Origin: a virus
Length of the DNA stretch: 49,605 nucleotides
Strand: one strand, 5' to 3'
Virus record (IMG/VR): IMGVR_UViG_3300001533_000352
Span: 1-49,605 of that record
The position numbers and the translations under genes were made by a program. Shown here one piece after another: positions 1-8,481 of this stretch. Positions within the stretch are counted from its first letter, which is position 1. Every line of letters begins with the position of its first letter. Under the pieces are notes generated by a model. That model had not been told where the DNA came from. It worked only from the letters and a program-made list of their open reading frames with translations, and did no database searches.

Positions 1-3000
1 CGGTTGGGGTAACCATGGTGAAGCTGGCTATCTCACTAGTGAGACTGATCCCGTTTTCACGGCACATGATGCTTATGCTGTAACAAGCATCAAGATCGGT
101 AACTGGGATACGGCTTACGGTTGGGGTAACCATGGTGAAGCTGGCTATCTCACCGGTATAACTGGTGAGTCTATTGGGAATCTTAGTGACGTAGACCTTA
201 CATCTATAGCCAATAACAAAATTCTAAGGTACAATAGCACATCGACAAGCTGGGAAGTATCAGATGAACAATCTGTTTCGGGCTTTGTACCTTACACAGG
301 TGCCTCAGCTAATTTGGCTCTTGGTACTTATACCGTTACCGCAAGTAACCTGAACATTAGTGCTTATGCTGTAACAAGCATCAAGATTGGTAACTGGGAC
401 ACGGCTTACGGTTGGGGTAACCATGGTGAAGCTGGCTATCTCACTAGTGAGTCTGATCCTATTTTCGTAGCACATGATGCGTACGCTGTAACAAGCACTA
501 AGATTAGTAATTGGGACACGGCTCATACACATTCAGGCTTAACAAGTGGTAACCCCCACAATGTATCTAAGACTGATGTTGGATTGGGCAACGTACCTAA
601 TACCGATTGCACAAATGCTAGCAATATAACAAGTGGTACGCTGTCGAGTTCAGTGCTGCCACCAGTAGCTTTGACTAAGGTTGATGTTGTCGCTAGCGAG
701 GTGGCTCAGTTAGCATTAACAGCTCAGGAAGGTGACGTAGCGGTACGTAGTGACCAAAACAAGTCGTATATGCACAACGGTGGATCAGCTGGAACGATGG
801 CTGATTGGACTGAGCTACAAACACCTACAGACAGCGTGTTAAGTGTTAATGGTAAAACTGGCACGGTTGTATTAACTACCAGTGAAATTAGTGAAGACGT
901 AGACCATAATTATGTAACTGACGCTCAATTAATTGTTATCGGGAATACAAGTAATACAAATACTGGAGATCAGTCTTCAGGAGATTTTACACATAACAGT
1001 CTTGGTGGTTTAAATGATGGTACGACATATCAACATGTAACTACTACACAAGAATCTAACTTTGAAACCGCCTATTCCCATTCACAAGATGGCACAATAC
1101 ATCTGTCTTCAGCTCAGAAAACAGATTTGACAGATGGTGGGGCTTCTACAGCTCATTATCATACTGCTGATCGAGCAAGAGCCAATCACACAGGAACACA
1201 AGCTGCTACAACAATATCTGATTTTGATACAGAGGTCAGCAATAATACTGATGTCGCTGCTAACACATCTGCAAGACATAGTGCTGTCACTGTAACAGAT
1301 TCTAGCGAAATAGATTTTACTTTAACCGGACAGGATCTTACAGCTTCTCTGAAAACTGGAAGTATTGATGTACTCAAGCTAGATGCTGGTGTTCAAAGCA
1401 GCTTAGGGTTAGCTGATTCTGCGCTACAAGGTAATCAGACTATCACATTAACAGGTGATGCTTCCGGGTCAGGAACAACATCTATTACCGTCACAGTAGC
1501 TAACGATTCCCATACCCATGATACTCGCTACTACACCGAAACCGAGATTAACGCTTTCGGATTTTTGACAAATATTAATTCTGAATCTCTTGGTGATTTG
1601 TCTGATGTAGACCTTACAGGGATTGCTAATGATAAAATTCTAAAATATAACAGTACGTCTGGTAATTGGGAAATTGCCGATGATCAAGATAGTAGTTATA
1701 CTCATCCATCACATCCAGGTGATGATTTTAGTGTTGATACTGGGGCATTAACAGGTGCGACAGTTGTTAGCGATATTGATATTAATGTTACTACCGATAC
1801 TTTAGGTCATGTAACTGATGCTAACGGTGTTGTAAGCACACGGACTTTAACAGCGGCTAATATTGGTGCTGCTGCTACTAATCAGACAATGTATATTGGT
1901 ACCACAGCAGTGGCTATCAATAGGTCTTCGGGAACCTTGAATCTTACTGGTATCGGCACGTTGAGTGTTGGTGAGATTACATCAGTTGGGGATCTAAGCG
2001 TCACGGGTAATATATCTGCTACAGAATCCCTCATTGCATTTGGTCCCACTGAGTCTTTTGCATGGTTAGACATTTCCCACGATGGAGCTGATGTACTATT
2101 CGACAATAATTCCAGTGATTTCGTTTTCAATGGTAACGTAGAACCTGATGCTGATGGAACCCATGACTTAGGTACTACTGCTAACCGTTGGTATAGGGTA
2201 TTTGCCGATGAGCTTAAAGTAACAGACAATGTTGGTATTGGTATAACTCCTGTTAGTCCGTTACATGTTTATGAGAATACTACTCAGACAGGGACGGCAG
2301 CAGGAGTAACCATCGAACAGGATGGTACTGGCGATGCTATTTTGAATTTCGTTTTATCGTCTACTCAGTATTGGGTTGCCGGAATCGACAACTCAGACAG
2401 CGACAAGTTCAAAATAGCATCAAATGCAGATCTCAATACTAATGCCAGGTTGACGATCAATACTAGCGGTTACGTTGGTATCAATGAAACAGATCCAACA
2501 TCAGAATTAGATGTTGATGGTGATATAGAGCTTACTGGTGGTATTTATTTACCTCAGACAACAAGTAATAGCCTTGGAATAATAATGAATAATAATTATT
2601 CATTATTACATGCTTTCGATCCTAGTGGTAATAATACTAATGTATTTGTTGGTCGTAATACTGGTAATTTTACAATGACTTATTCGAGTGGTGATGACTC
2701 GAAATACAATGTTGGTGTTGGATATAATGTGCTTAATGAATTGACAACAGGCAACGGTAATCTTTGTATTGGGACATCGACTGGTCCTGACATTACCACC
2801 GGCAAAAACAATATGTTTATGGGTTTTGCTTCTGGATATAAGCTTACAACTGGTCAAAGTAATACTGGTATTGGCTCATACTCGTTACAGTTACTTGAAA
2901 CAGGAAGTTATAATATAGGTATTGGTCGTTACGCTGGTCGAAATGTTTCAGGAGAATATCATTATAATATTTTTATTGGAGACAAAGCTGGTTTTGACGC

Positions 3001-3487
3001 TAGTCAAGCTAATGACCATCGAATGATAGCTATAGGCACCAATACATATGTTACTGGTGTTCGAGGTATAGTTATCGGTGATGAAATTTCTGCTGGAGCT
3101 AATGAATGTGTAATCGGTGGAACGACTATCACCAGAACATCTCTACAAGGTGACCTCTGTATTGACGATTGTGCCAAACCAACTGATGCTGGTGGTGCTG
3201 TTATAGCTTTACCAGACAACGGTTTAACAGATCCAACCATGGCAAGTGGTACAGCAGGTTTATATGCTAAGAAAGAAAGTTACTTCGATAGAGTCACATT
3301 ATTCGCTATAGACGAAGAAGGTAATACAGCTCAGCTATCGCCACATGATCCTGAAACAGGAGACTGGATCTTTTTCGGATATAATGCTAGACGTAAGAAG
3401 TTCCAAAAAGTGAACATGGCGAAATTGGTTGCAGCTGTTGAAAAAATAACTGGTCAAACATTTATGGAGGAGTGGTCTGATGACTGA
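1..3487 (+). CDS. Tail fibre protein, 5' end beyond window
   Basis: The reading frame is open from base 2, so the start lies left of the window; 1161 residues are visible. The product is low in complexity and rich in Ser, Thr, Gly, Asn and Asp, as in trimeric receptor-binding fibres. A module ending in NWDTAYGWGNHGEAGYL is repeated near the left edge, and a SDVDLT...NSTS.W module occurs twice (about 165-265 and 1588-1685). An NPHNVSKTDVGLGNV segment resembles the linker repeats of phage fibres. Residues encoded by about 2690-3000 contain G-x-x-N-x-x-I-G repeats like the heads of trimeric adhesins. No C-terminal S74 chaperone motif was seen. It overlaps the next gene by 8 bp. Fibre identity is inferred from composition and repeats; the receptor is unknown. 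Confidence 0.8.
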   Translation, partial: GWGNHGEAGYLTSETDPVFTAHDAYAVTSIKIGNWDTAYGWGNHGEAGYLTGITGESIGNLSDVDLTSIANNKILRYNSTSTSWEVSDEQSVSGFVPYTGASANLALGTYTVTASNLNISAYAVTSIKIGNWDTAYGWGNHGEAGYLTSESDPIFVAHDAYAVTSTKISNWDTAHTHSGLTSGNPHNVSKTDVGLGNVPNTDCTNASNITSGTLSSSVLPPVALTKVDVVASEVAQLALTAQEGDVAVRSDQNKSYMHNGGSAGTMADWTELQTPTDSVLSVNGKTGTVVLTTSEISEDVDHNYVTDAQLIVIGNTSNTNTGDQSSGDFTHNSLGGLNDGTTYQHVTTTQESNFETAYSHSQDGTIHLSSAQKTDLTDGGASTAHYHTADRARANHTGTQAATTISDFDTEVSNNTDVAANTSARHSAVTVTDSSEIDFTLTGQDLTASLKTGSIDVLKLDAGVQSSLGLADSALQGNQTITLTGDASGSGTTSITVTVANDSHTHDTRYYTETEINAFGFLTNINSESLGDLSDVDLTGIANDKILKYNSTSGNWEIADDQDSSYTHPSHPGDDFSVDTGALTGATVVSDIDINVTTDTLGHVTDANGVVSTRTLTAANIGAAATNQTMYIGTTAVAINRSSGTLNLTGIGTLSVGEITSVGDLSVTGNISATESLIAFGPTESFAWLDISHDGADVLFDNNSSDFVFNGNVEPDADGTHDLGTTANRWYRVFADELKVTDNVGIGITPVSPLHVYENTTQTGTAAGVTIEQDGTGDAILNFVLSSTQYWVAGIDNSDSDKFKIASNADLNTNARLTINTSGYVGINETDPTSELDVDGDIELTGGIYLPQTTSNSLGIIMNNNYSLLHAFDPSGNNTNVFVGRNTGNFTMTYSSGDDSKYNVGVGYNVLNELTTGNGNLCIGTSTGPDITTGKNNMFMGFASGYKLTTGQSNTGIGSYSLQLLETGSYNIGIGRYAGRNVSGEYHYNIFIGDKAGFDASQANDHRMIAIGTNTYVTGVRGIVIGDEISAGANECVIGGTTITRTSLQGDLCIDDCAKPTDAGGAVIALPDNGLTDPTMASGTAGLYAKKESYFDRVTLFAIDEEGNTAQLSPHDPETGDWIFFGYNARRKKFQKVNMAKLVAAVEKITGQTFMEEWSDD
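71..444 (+). repeat. Intragenic repeats in the fibre gene
   Basis: An 83-bp unit at 71-153 recurs at 362-444 with only a few differences. Its 3' half is also present at 1-36, and a diverged 5' half occurs at about 481-522. The unit encodes AYAVTSIKIGNWDTAYGWGN and the residues that follow. The array probably continues left of the window. Confidence 0.9.
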
Positions 3488-3800
3488 ACCTATTACGATA
3501 ACAGTACCATCAAATGAAGAATTACTATTACAAGCTAAGATGCGTGGCCAGTCAGCTAGTGGTAATTTTCCATTGGAAGAAGGTAAACAATACATTTTGG
3601 CTTTGGTTAGGACATCTGATGCTATTGTCCCTGATAACGTTGTCCAGGCTATAGCTGATCTTACAGATGTAGAAGCTGCTTTCCGTATTGGTGATTATAT
3701 CACTGAAACAGGTGTCCCTGAAGGAAAACAAATCGAAGCCCAAGTAAGGGTAAAAATTAGACTAGGTAATGTCCCTGAACAGGTGGTAGTAGAACCATGA
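3480..3800 (+). CDS. Hypothetical protein following the tail fibre
   Basis: This 106-residue protein is not recognised. It overlaps the fibre stop by 8 bp and the next start by 4 bp (ATGA), so it is translationally coupled to both. It has no Cys, no membrane segment and no signal peptide. Its middle (PEEGK-like turn, VRTSDAIVPDNVVQAIADL) looks like a small mixed alpha/beta fold, and it is acidic. Its place between fibre and head-tail adaptor suggests a virion or assembly accessory protein, for example a fibre chaperone, but nothing in the sequence proves that. Confidence 0.6.
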   Translation: MTEPITITVPSNEELLLQAKMRGQSASGNFPLEEGKQYILALVRTSDAIVPDNVVQAIADLTDVEAAFRIGDYITETGVPEGKQIEAQVRVKIRLGNVPEQVVVEP

Positions 3801-4243
3801 CACATTACACCACAATAGATGACGCCGATACGTATTTTGAGACACGATTAAATACCGATGCTTGGGATAATGCTTATGATGTCGAGAAAACAGCAGCTTT
3901 AACACAAGCAACAAGGCAAATAGATAATCTTAATTTCAAAGGAGACAAAACCGATGCAACTCAAGAACTAGAGTTTCCACGTGGTGGAGATACCGAGGTA
4001 CCGGATCAAATCGTTTGGGCTACTTGTGAAATAGCTTTACAATTACTAAACGATGTTGATATCGAATACGAGATCGGTTCCTTACGAGCAGAAACTCAAT
4101 CTTATGAAGGTGTACGCGAATCGTATAATCGCGGTGTGATGCCTGAGTACCTGTTAGCGGGCATACTTAGTGCGAAGGCATGGCTATATTTGAAACCGTA
4201 TCTTCGTGATGGGAAGACTTTCACTATTAGTCGAGGGAGTTAG
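3797..4243 (+). CDS. Head-tail connector/adaptor (DnaT-like phage family)
   Basis: The 148-residue protein begins with YTTIDDADTYFETRL and has ALTQATRQID and LEFPRGG...VPDQIVWATCEIAL. This pattern is typical of the phage family often labelled DnaT-like ssDNA-binding but found at the position of gp6/gp15-type head-tail adaptors. The protein is mostly helical. It starts at an ATGA overlap with the preceding stop, and scaffold and coat genes follow, which supports a role at the portal-tail interface. The alternative label, ssDNA binding, comes from remote similarity and fits the context less well. Confidence 0.7.
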   Translation: MTHYTTIDDADTYFETRLNTDAWDNAYDVEKTAALTQATRQIDNLNFKGDKTDATQELEFPRGGDTEVPDQIVWATCEIALQLLNDVDIEYEIGSLRAETQSYEGVRESYNRGVMPEYLLAGILSAKAWLYLKPYLRDGKTFTISRGS

Positions 4244-4245
4244 TT

Positions 4246-5028
4246 ATGAGAAATCATGTTATACAAAAAAGTATTTTTACATTGTTGTATGATGATGAAG
4301 AAAATCAAGAAGAAGAACAGAAGCCAGAAGAAGAACAAAAGCCAGAAAATCAAGACTCAAAGTCTTTCACTCAAGATGAAGTGAACAAAATGCTTGCGAA
4401 CGATCGACGCAAGCATGAGGAGAAACTGAAGAAAACGATTACGGATTTGGAGACTTTGAAGAAATCGAAAAGCTTGTCTGAACAAGAGAAAGCAAGCTTG
4501 ACAACACGTATTGAAGAACTACAAACACAAATTATGACGAAAGAGCAACTCGCTGAAAAAGATAAACAAAAAATCGAAAAAGATTACAAAAACAAATTAG
4601 AGCAATTAACACAAGACCGTGACACATGGAAGAAACGCCATGATGACACACTTATTATTAATGCTATCCAGAAAGCAGCAAATGAACATGAAGCTTATGA
4701 TATAGGGCAAATCGTAGCACTTGTTCAAGCTAAAAGCCCACGAGTAGCTGAAGATCTCGATGAGAATGGTGAATCGAAAGGTTCATTTACACCGAGAGTC
4801 AAGCTAGTGGATTTCGATAGCAAGCAGAAGAAAGAGGTAACTCTGGACCTCACAATCTCAGAGGCTGTTAAGCGTATTAAAGAAAGACCTGAGAACTTTA
4901 ATTTATTCAAATCAACATCAAGTGGTGGGCTAGGTCTGAATTCTGGTACAGGACGCAGTGATGCCAATTCTCCACCTCTTAATGATCCTGCGGCTTACCG
5001 TAGATGGCGGAAACAGAATCTCAAATAG
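4246..5028 (+). CDS. Capsid scaffolding protein
   Basis: The 260-residue protein has an acidic, low-complexity stretch of about residues 17-45 (EE/QKPEEEQKPE), a long Lys/Glu/Gln coiled coil of about residues 55-130, and a basic C-terminus (AYRRWRKQNLK). This matches GP20-like and other scaffolds, in which the helical rod fills the procapsid and the basic tail contacts coat protein. It starts two bases after the preceding stop and lies 12 bp upstream of the coat gene, the canonical scaffold position. No protease is evident in or beside it, so the scaffold may leave intact. The call rests on composition and position. Confidence 0.8.
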   Translation: MRNHVIQKSIFTLLYDDEENQEEEQKPEEEQKPENQDSKSFTQDEVNKMLANDRRKHEEKLKKTITDLETLKKSKSLSEQEKASLTTRIEELQTQIMTKEQLAEKDKQKIEKDYKNKLEQLTQDRDTWKKRHDDTLIINAIQKAANEHEAYDIGQIVALVQAKSPRVAEDLDENGESKGSFTPRVKLVDFDSKQKKEVTLDLTISEAVKRIKERPENFNLFKSTSSGGLGLNSGTGRSDANSPPLNDPAAYRRWRKQNLK

Positions 5029-5040
5029 TGGAGTGCTTAG

Positions 5041-6423
5041 ATGAAGACTTTTTTCCTTTTGTACACTAATAGTCTTGACGCTTTCGTTCCTGAATTGTGG
5101 GCCCAGGAATCTTTGGCCATTCTTGAAGAGAACATGGTCGCAGGTATGTTGGTTCACCGTGATTTTGAACCAGCTATTGCGAAATTTGGTGATGTGGTTA
5201 ATACCCGTCAACCAGCGGAATTCACAGCCAAGCGTAAAGGTGTGAATGACGATGTAACTATTCAAGATGCGTCGGCGACCAATGTTCCCGTTCCTTTGAA
5301 CCAATTGGTCCATACTTCTTTCTTGCTTCGAGACGGTGAAGAGAGCAAGAGTTTCAAGAATCTGGTTGCAGAATATTTGCGACCGGCTATTGTTGCTCAG
5401 GCTCGTTTCATTGATCTCGTTGTATTGGGTCAGTATCCACAGTTCCTTACCAATACTGTTGGTAAGCTCGGTGGTCTGTCCAGTTCTACGGCTAAAGGAT
5501 ATATCCTTGACGCCCGGAAGAAGATGAATATCAACAAGGCATTTGAGCAGAATCGTAACATGATTTGGACTCCAAATGCCGAATCCGAAGTTCTGCAATT
5601 GGACCTGTTCCTCAGTGCTGATAAGATTGGCGATGACGGAACAGCAATGCGTGAGGCTAGCCTCGGACGCAAATTGCAGTTTAATCATTGGATGTGCCAG
5701 AATATGAGCAGTGTCGCCTCGACAGCGGTGGATACTGACACTGGTGCTATTAACAATGGTGATGGTTATCCTGCTGGTACTACAACGATGACAGTTGATG
5801 GTCTGTCTGCTGCTATTACGGTAGGGACATTTATTACTGTCGCTGGTGACGCGAATCCTCTTCGTGTCGTGAGCACGGTTGGTGATGCGACGCCTGTCAG
5901 TATCACTGTTGCTTCTCCTGGTTTGCGTAATGCTGTAGTAGATGATGCAGTTATTACGATTTACGAACCGGGTGCGGTTAATGAAGGTGATGGGTATGCT
6001 GAGGGTTACGATGGTGCTATCACTTACGATGGGACCACTAATAAAATCGTAACTGGACAGATGGTGTCTTTCGGTGCCAGTGCTACCGGTGCACTGTACA
6101 CTGTTATTGCTGCTACTACAACAACGATCACTTTGGATCGTCCGTTGGCAGCGGCTTTGACTGATGATGATGCCATTAACATTGGACCTCCAGGCGAATA
6201 CAATCTGGGCTTCCATCCTAATGCCATGGCATTGGTTGTTCGTCCCTTGGCAGCTCCGCAATCTGGAACGGGTGCCATTTCCAGTGTTGTGAATTTCAAT
6301 GGTTTGTCCATGCGGGCTACCATTACCTATAATGGTACGAAGCAAGGTCATTTGGTAACTCTTGATATGCTTATGGGTATCAAGGTTCTGAATTCCGCTC
6401 TCGGGACTATCTTGCTTGGTTGA
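5041..6423 (+). CDS. Major capsid protein, P22 coat-like HK97 fold
   Basis: The 460-residue protein has LDAFVPELWAQESLAILEENMVAG at the N-terminus, an E-loop/spine-helix region (KNLVAEYLRPAIVAQARFIDL) and a P22-coat-like C-terminus (YNLGFHPNAMALVVRPL, then a strand pattern ending DMLMGIKVLNSALG). Residues of about 235-380 are a Gly/Thr/Val/Asp-rich beta insertion with two NEGDGY/NNGDGY repeats, which may be a surface domain comparable to the P22 I-domain. It lies directly after the scaffold and is followed by a strong hairpin. No propeptide processing site is obvious. Coat identity is well supported; the role of the insertion is inferred. Confidence 0.88.
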   Translation: MKTFFLLYTNSLDAFVPELWAQESLAILEENMVAGMLVHRDFEPAIAKFGDVVNTRQPAEFTAKRKGVNDDVTIQDASATNVPVPLNQLVHTSFLLRDGEESKSFKNLVAEYLRPAIVAQARFIDLVVLGQYPQFLTNTVGKLGGLSSSTAKGYILDARKKMNINKAFEQNRNMIWTPNAESEVLQLDLFLSADKIGDDGTAMREASLGRKLQFNHWMCQNMSSVASTAVDTDTGAINNGDGYPAGTTTMTVDGLSAAITVGTFITVAGDANPLRVVSTVGDATPVSITVASPGLRNAVVDDAVITIYEPGAVNEGDGYAEGYDGAITYDGTTNKIVTGQMVSFGASATGALYTVIAATTTTITLDRPLAAALTDDDAINIGPPGEYNLGFHPNAMALVVRPLAAPQSGTGAISSVVNFNGLSMRATITYNGTKQGHLVTLDMLMGIKVLNSALGTILLG

Positions 6424-6439
6424 TCTGTTGCTAAAGGAT

Positions 6440-6469
6440 AAAGCAGGTGGCAATAGTGCCACCTGCTTT
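6440..6469 (+). terminator. Perfect 13-bp hairpin after the coat gene
   Basis: The arms at 6440-6452 and 6457-6469 are perfectly complementary (core GCAGGTGGCA / TGCCACCTGC) with a 4-nt ATAG loop. It begins 17 bp after the coat stop codon. Only three T residues end the 3' arm, so it is probably a partial terminator or an mRNA-stabilising hairpin that sets coat expression above that of the downstream genes. It overlaps a possible GTG start at 6447, which argues against that start. Confidence 0.75.
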
Positions 6470-6479
6470 CGGACGAACT

Positions 6480-6890
6480 ATGAAACAGAATTTCATAAAA
6501 CGTGTTTTGTATCGCCTAAGGCAACATTATGGTTTGTCTCTGGAATATACTCGTCTAGGTGACCCAACAGTTAATCTTGAAACTGGTGCTCAAGAACAAG
6601 TCGAAACGACTTTCACAGTTGCGAAAGCTGTTAGGCTACCTAGGAAATTATTTAGAGACTCAAATCTCGGTAATATTTTACCACAGTTCCGTTATGGTGG
6701 AACCTATGATAAACAGACACGTCGTGTTATTCTTGAGAAAAGTATGCTGCCACTTGATTTCGTACCGAGAAATGATACCGATTACATTGTGATCGACAAT
6801 TCTCGATGGAATGTTAAAGAGGTTGCTGAAATAGATCAAAGACTTGGCTATGTTATTCTAGTCGAAGCTTTAGAAGGAGCAGAGATATGA
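6480..6890 (+). CDS. Head-tail joining/head closure protein candidate
   Basis: The ATG at 6480 is preferred over an upstream in-frame GTG that lies inside the post-coat hairpin; it gives 136 residues. The sequence (YGLSLEYTRLGDPTVNLETGAQE; RKLFRDSNLG; DYIVIDNSRWNVKEVAEIDQRLGYVILVEAL) has the small beta-barrel look of head-closure/stopper proteins. Such proteins usually follow the adaptor and coat genes in siphoviruses. The stop overlaps the next start by 4 bp. Family membership was judged by eye and position only. Confidence 0.5.
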   Translation: MKQNFIKRVLYRLRQHYGLSLEYTRLGDPTVNLETGAQEQVETTFTVAKAVRLPRKLFRDSNLGNILPQFRYGGTYDKQTRRVILEKSMLPLDFVPRNDTDYIVIDNSRWNVKEVAEIDQRLGYVILVEALEGAEI

Positions 6891-7324
6891 ATGAGAATTG
6901 GCCGGTCTGGATCAAAGCATCAATCGTCAAACATTTCGATAGTTACCGTGGTGGCATAACTCTATTTGTTGAAGGTCAAAAACGTCCAGCAACCGAGAGT
7001 CAAGAAAGATTCGAGTTAAGATTAAACGGACCTGACTATATTCAGACAGGTCCGAAATTCTACACTCTGAATGCGATTGTTGATTTATTGATCACATCCG
7101 TTAGTAATGAAACTAACATCTATAGGATGGATGCCCTTAAAGGGATTATTCTAAAGGCTTTCACATCTAGTATTCCCGTTTACAAGTATGGATCTGATGA
7201 TACTTTACTGGGATGCTTGGCTTTGAAATCTCAGATTGATGTCCGTGATTTCGGTTTACGTGATGTCACGTTACGTCAAGTCTCTATAAGTGCGTTCTAT
7301 AAAATTGATTTAGTTTCTACCTGA
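6887..7324 (+). CDS. Tail completion/terminator-like protein candidate
   Basis: The 145-residue protein (NENWPVWIKASIVKHFDS; LRLNGPDYIQTGPKFYTLNAIVDLLITSV; LRQVSISAFYKIDLVST) has an alpha/beta pattern. It lies between the head-closure candidate and the tail-tube gene, where tail terminator proteins normally sit. Its start overlaps the preceding stop (ATGA). No catalytic motif was seen. The function is inferred from gene order and size; a minor virion protein is the alternative. Confidence 0.5.
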   Translation: MNENWPVWIKASIVKHFDSYRGGITLFVEGQKRPATESQERFELRLNGPDYIQTGPKFYTLNAIVDLLITSVSNETNIYRMDALKGIILKAFTSSIPVYKYGSDDTLLGCLALKSQIDVRDFGLRDVTLRQVSISAFYKIDLVST

Positions 7325-7337
7325 GAGAGGAAAGTTA

Positions 7338-7823
7338 ATGGCTACTATTGACCTCAAAAAATGTACGGTTAAGATTCAGGATGGTTCGACTACTCCTAAT
7401 TCTTTGACCCTAACCATGGGTGAAGGTAATCTCACCTACACTATCGCCAGGAATATGGATTACATCCTGGACCGTGGTACAATTGATGCAGTGCGTGAGG
7501 GGGACGAGGTCCCTTGTGCTTTGACAATTGATGCATCTTACGAGTTCTATGAGTCTGATTCAGGCGAATCCATTACACCGGCTGAAGCTCTTCAGAAAAT
7601 TGGATCCGCGGCCGCATGGGTTTCATCTGGATCAGATCCTTGTGAACCTTATGCAGTGGACATTATCTTGGAGTATGATCCTGATTGTTCACCAACGAAG
7701 AAGGAGACTGTGACTTTCAGTGAATTCCGTTGGGAAAGCTTGGATTTCGATGTTCAAGCTGGTACTATCAATGTCTCTGGTAACTGTAACCAAGTCCGAC
7801 CGACTTCTAGCCGGACAACCTAA
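7338..7823 (+). CDS. Major tail tube protein
   Basis: The 161-residue, beta-rich protein starts MATIDLKKCTVKIQDGSTTPNSLTL and contains GNLTYTIARNMDYILDRG, DEVPCALTIDASYEFY and a strand-rich C-terminus. The sequence fits a tail-tube subunit that polymerises around the tape measure. The gene directly precedes the frameshifted tail-chaperone pair, exactly where major tail genes sit. An AGAGAGGAAAG ribosome site lies before the ATG, consistent with high expression. No added Ig-like domain is apparent. Confidence 0.75.
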   Translation: MATIDLKKCTVKIQDGSTTPNSLTLTMGEGNLTYTIARNMDYILDRGTIDAVREGDEVPCALTIDASYEFYESDSGESITPAEALQKIGSAAAWVSSGSDPCEPYAVDIILEYDPDCSPTKKETVTFSEFRWESLDFDVQAGTINVSGNCNQVRPTSSRTT

Positions 7824-7834
7824 GGAAGCGAATT

Positions 7835-8305
7835 ATGAGAATTGCTGGAAAAAATATTGAAGCTCCTCAAGATGAGATTTGTGTTCTTCCGCGTGGAAAT
7901 CAGACTATTGTCTTTCGAGCCAAAGCCGTATTAGACTATAGTGATTTCGACCAGTTATGTCCAGAACCCAAACCTACTATTAAAACGTATCCAGATGGTA
8001 GGCAAGAGGAGAATGACCAAAGCCCAAAGTATAAAGAGAAAAGATTGGATTGGGCTAAGAAACGATCGGATTGGCTTATTATCGAATCCCTTCGAGCTAC
8101 TGAGGATCTCGAATGGGATACAGTAAGTTACTCTGATCCTGAAACCTGGAGCAACTATCAAAAAGAGTTGCAAGCTAATTTTACAACGGGTGAAGTTAAT
8201 CAAATCATTGGTGCTGTTATGGCTGCCAATTCGATGGATGACACCCGTTTCGATGAGGCTAAGCAACATTTTTTGGAAGCACAGCAGCAACCGCTAGAAG
8301 AATAG
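7835..8305 (+). CDS. Tail assembly chaperone, unshifted form (gpG-like)
   Basis: The 156-residue acidic protein lies between the tail-tube and tape-measure genes, the universal position of the gpG/gpGT chaperones that load the tape measure. Residues 55-80 are Lys-rich, and the C-terminal part is helical (NQIIGAVMAANSMDDTRFDEAKQHF). A T TTT TTG heptamer occurs 10 codons before its stop. A second open frame then continues into a conserved-looking extension, described as a separate feature. The protein identity rests on position together with the slippery site. Confidence 0.8.
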   Translation: MRIAGKNIEAPQDEICVLPRGNQTIVFRAKAVLDYSDFDQLCPEPKPTIKTYPDGRQEENDQSPKYKEKRLDWAKKRSDWLIIESLRATEDLEWDTVSYSDPETWSNYQKELQANFTTGEVNQIIGAVMAANSMDDTRFDEAKQHFLEAQQQPLEE

Positions 8306-8481
8306 TTCTACCAAAAAGACGCTCACACGCTTATGCTGAATGGCGTGCGTGCGAGCGTTTTTCTATTTTACCACCTAACGTGTCATCATCTTGGAATGAC
8401 AACAATTGGTGGATGCGTTTGCTGCTTATTGCTTATGACCAGATACGTCAGATCGAGGATGCTGAAAGCATGGTACCATAA
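7835..8481 (+). CDS. Tail assembly chaperone, -1 frameshift fusion (gpGT-like)
   Basis: The predicted product joins 7835-8275 to 8275-8481 by a -1 shift, giving about 215 residues. The slippery heptamer T TTT TTG lies at 8269-8275 in the correct phase. The -1 frame is open from 8263 to the TAA at 8479-8481 and encodes PKRRSHAYAEWRACERF, then WNDNNWWMRLLLIAYDQIR, a composition typical of gpT extensions (Trp-rich, ending in IAYDQIRQIEDAE). This frame has no good start of its own. The stop overlaps the next ATG (TAATG). Programmed frameshifting here is well established in tailed phages; the exact site is my reading. Confidence 0.8.
8269..8275 (+). promoter_or_regulatory. -1 frameshift slippery site T TTT TTG
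   Basis: In the chaperone frame the codons read CAT TTT TTG, forming the canonical X XXY YYZ pattern. Slipping back one base re-pairs TTT TTT and enters the frame that ends at 8481. The nearest strong hairpin is 45 nt downstream, too far for the usual stimulator. Confidence 0.8.
8320..8362 (+). terminator. Hairpin and T-run inside the frameshift extension
   Basis: Arms CGCTCACACGC (8320-8330) and GCGTGCGAGCG (8347-8357) form an 11-bp stem with one mismatch, followed by TTTTTC. It looks like an intrinsic terminator but lies inside the -1-frame coding extension. It may reduce transcription into the tape-measure gene or pause the polymerase or ribosome. Its activity is uncertain. Confidence 0.5.

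Noticed and set aside
4930-6462. A 510-codon minus-strand open frame
   Set aside because: It lies antisense to the coat gene, has no ribosome site, is rich in Thr/Ser/Arg/Asn from reversed codons and lacks any motif; it is a shadow.
6447-6479. GTG start upstream of the head-closure gene
   Set aside because: It lies inside the post-coat hairpin; the ATG at 6480 avoids this.
8313-8318. AAAAAG as a second slippery site
   Set aside because: It lies after the zero-frame stop at 8303-8305, so ribosomes in that frame cannot reach it.
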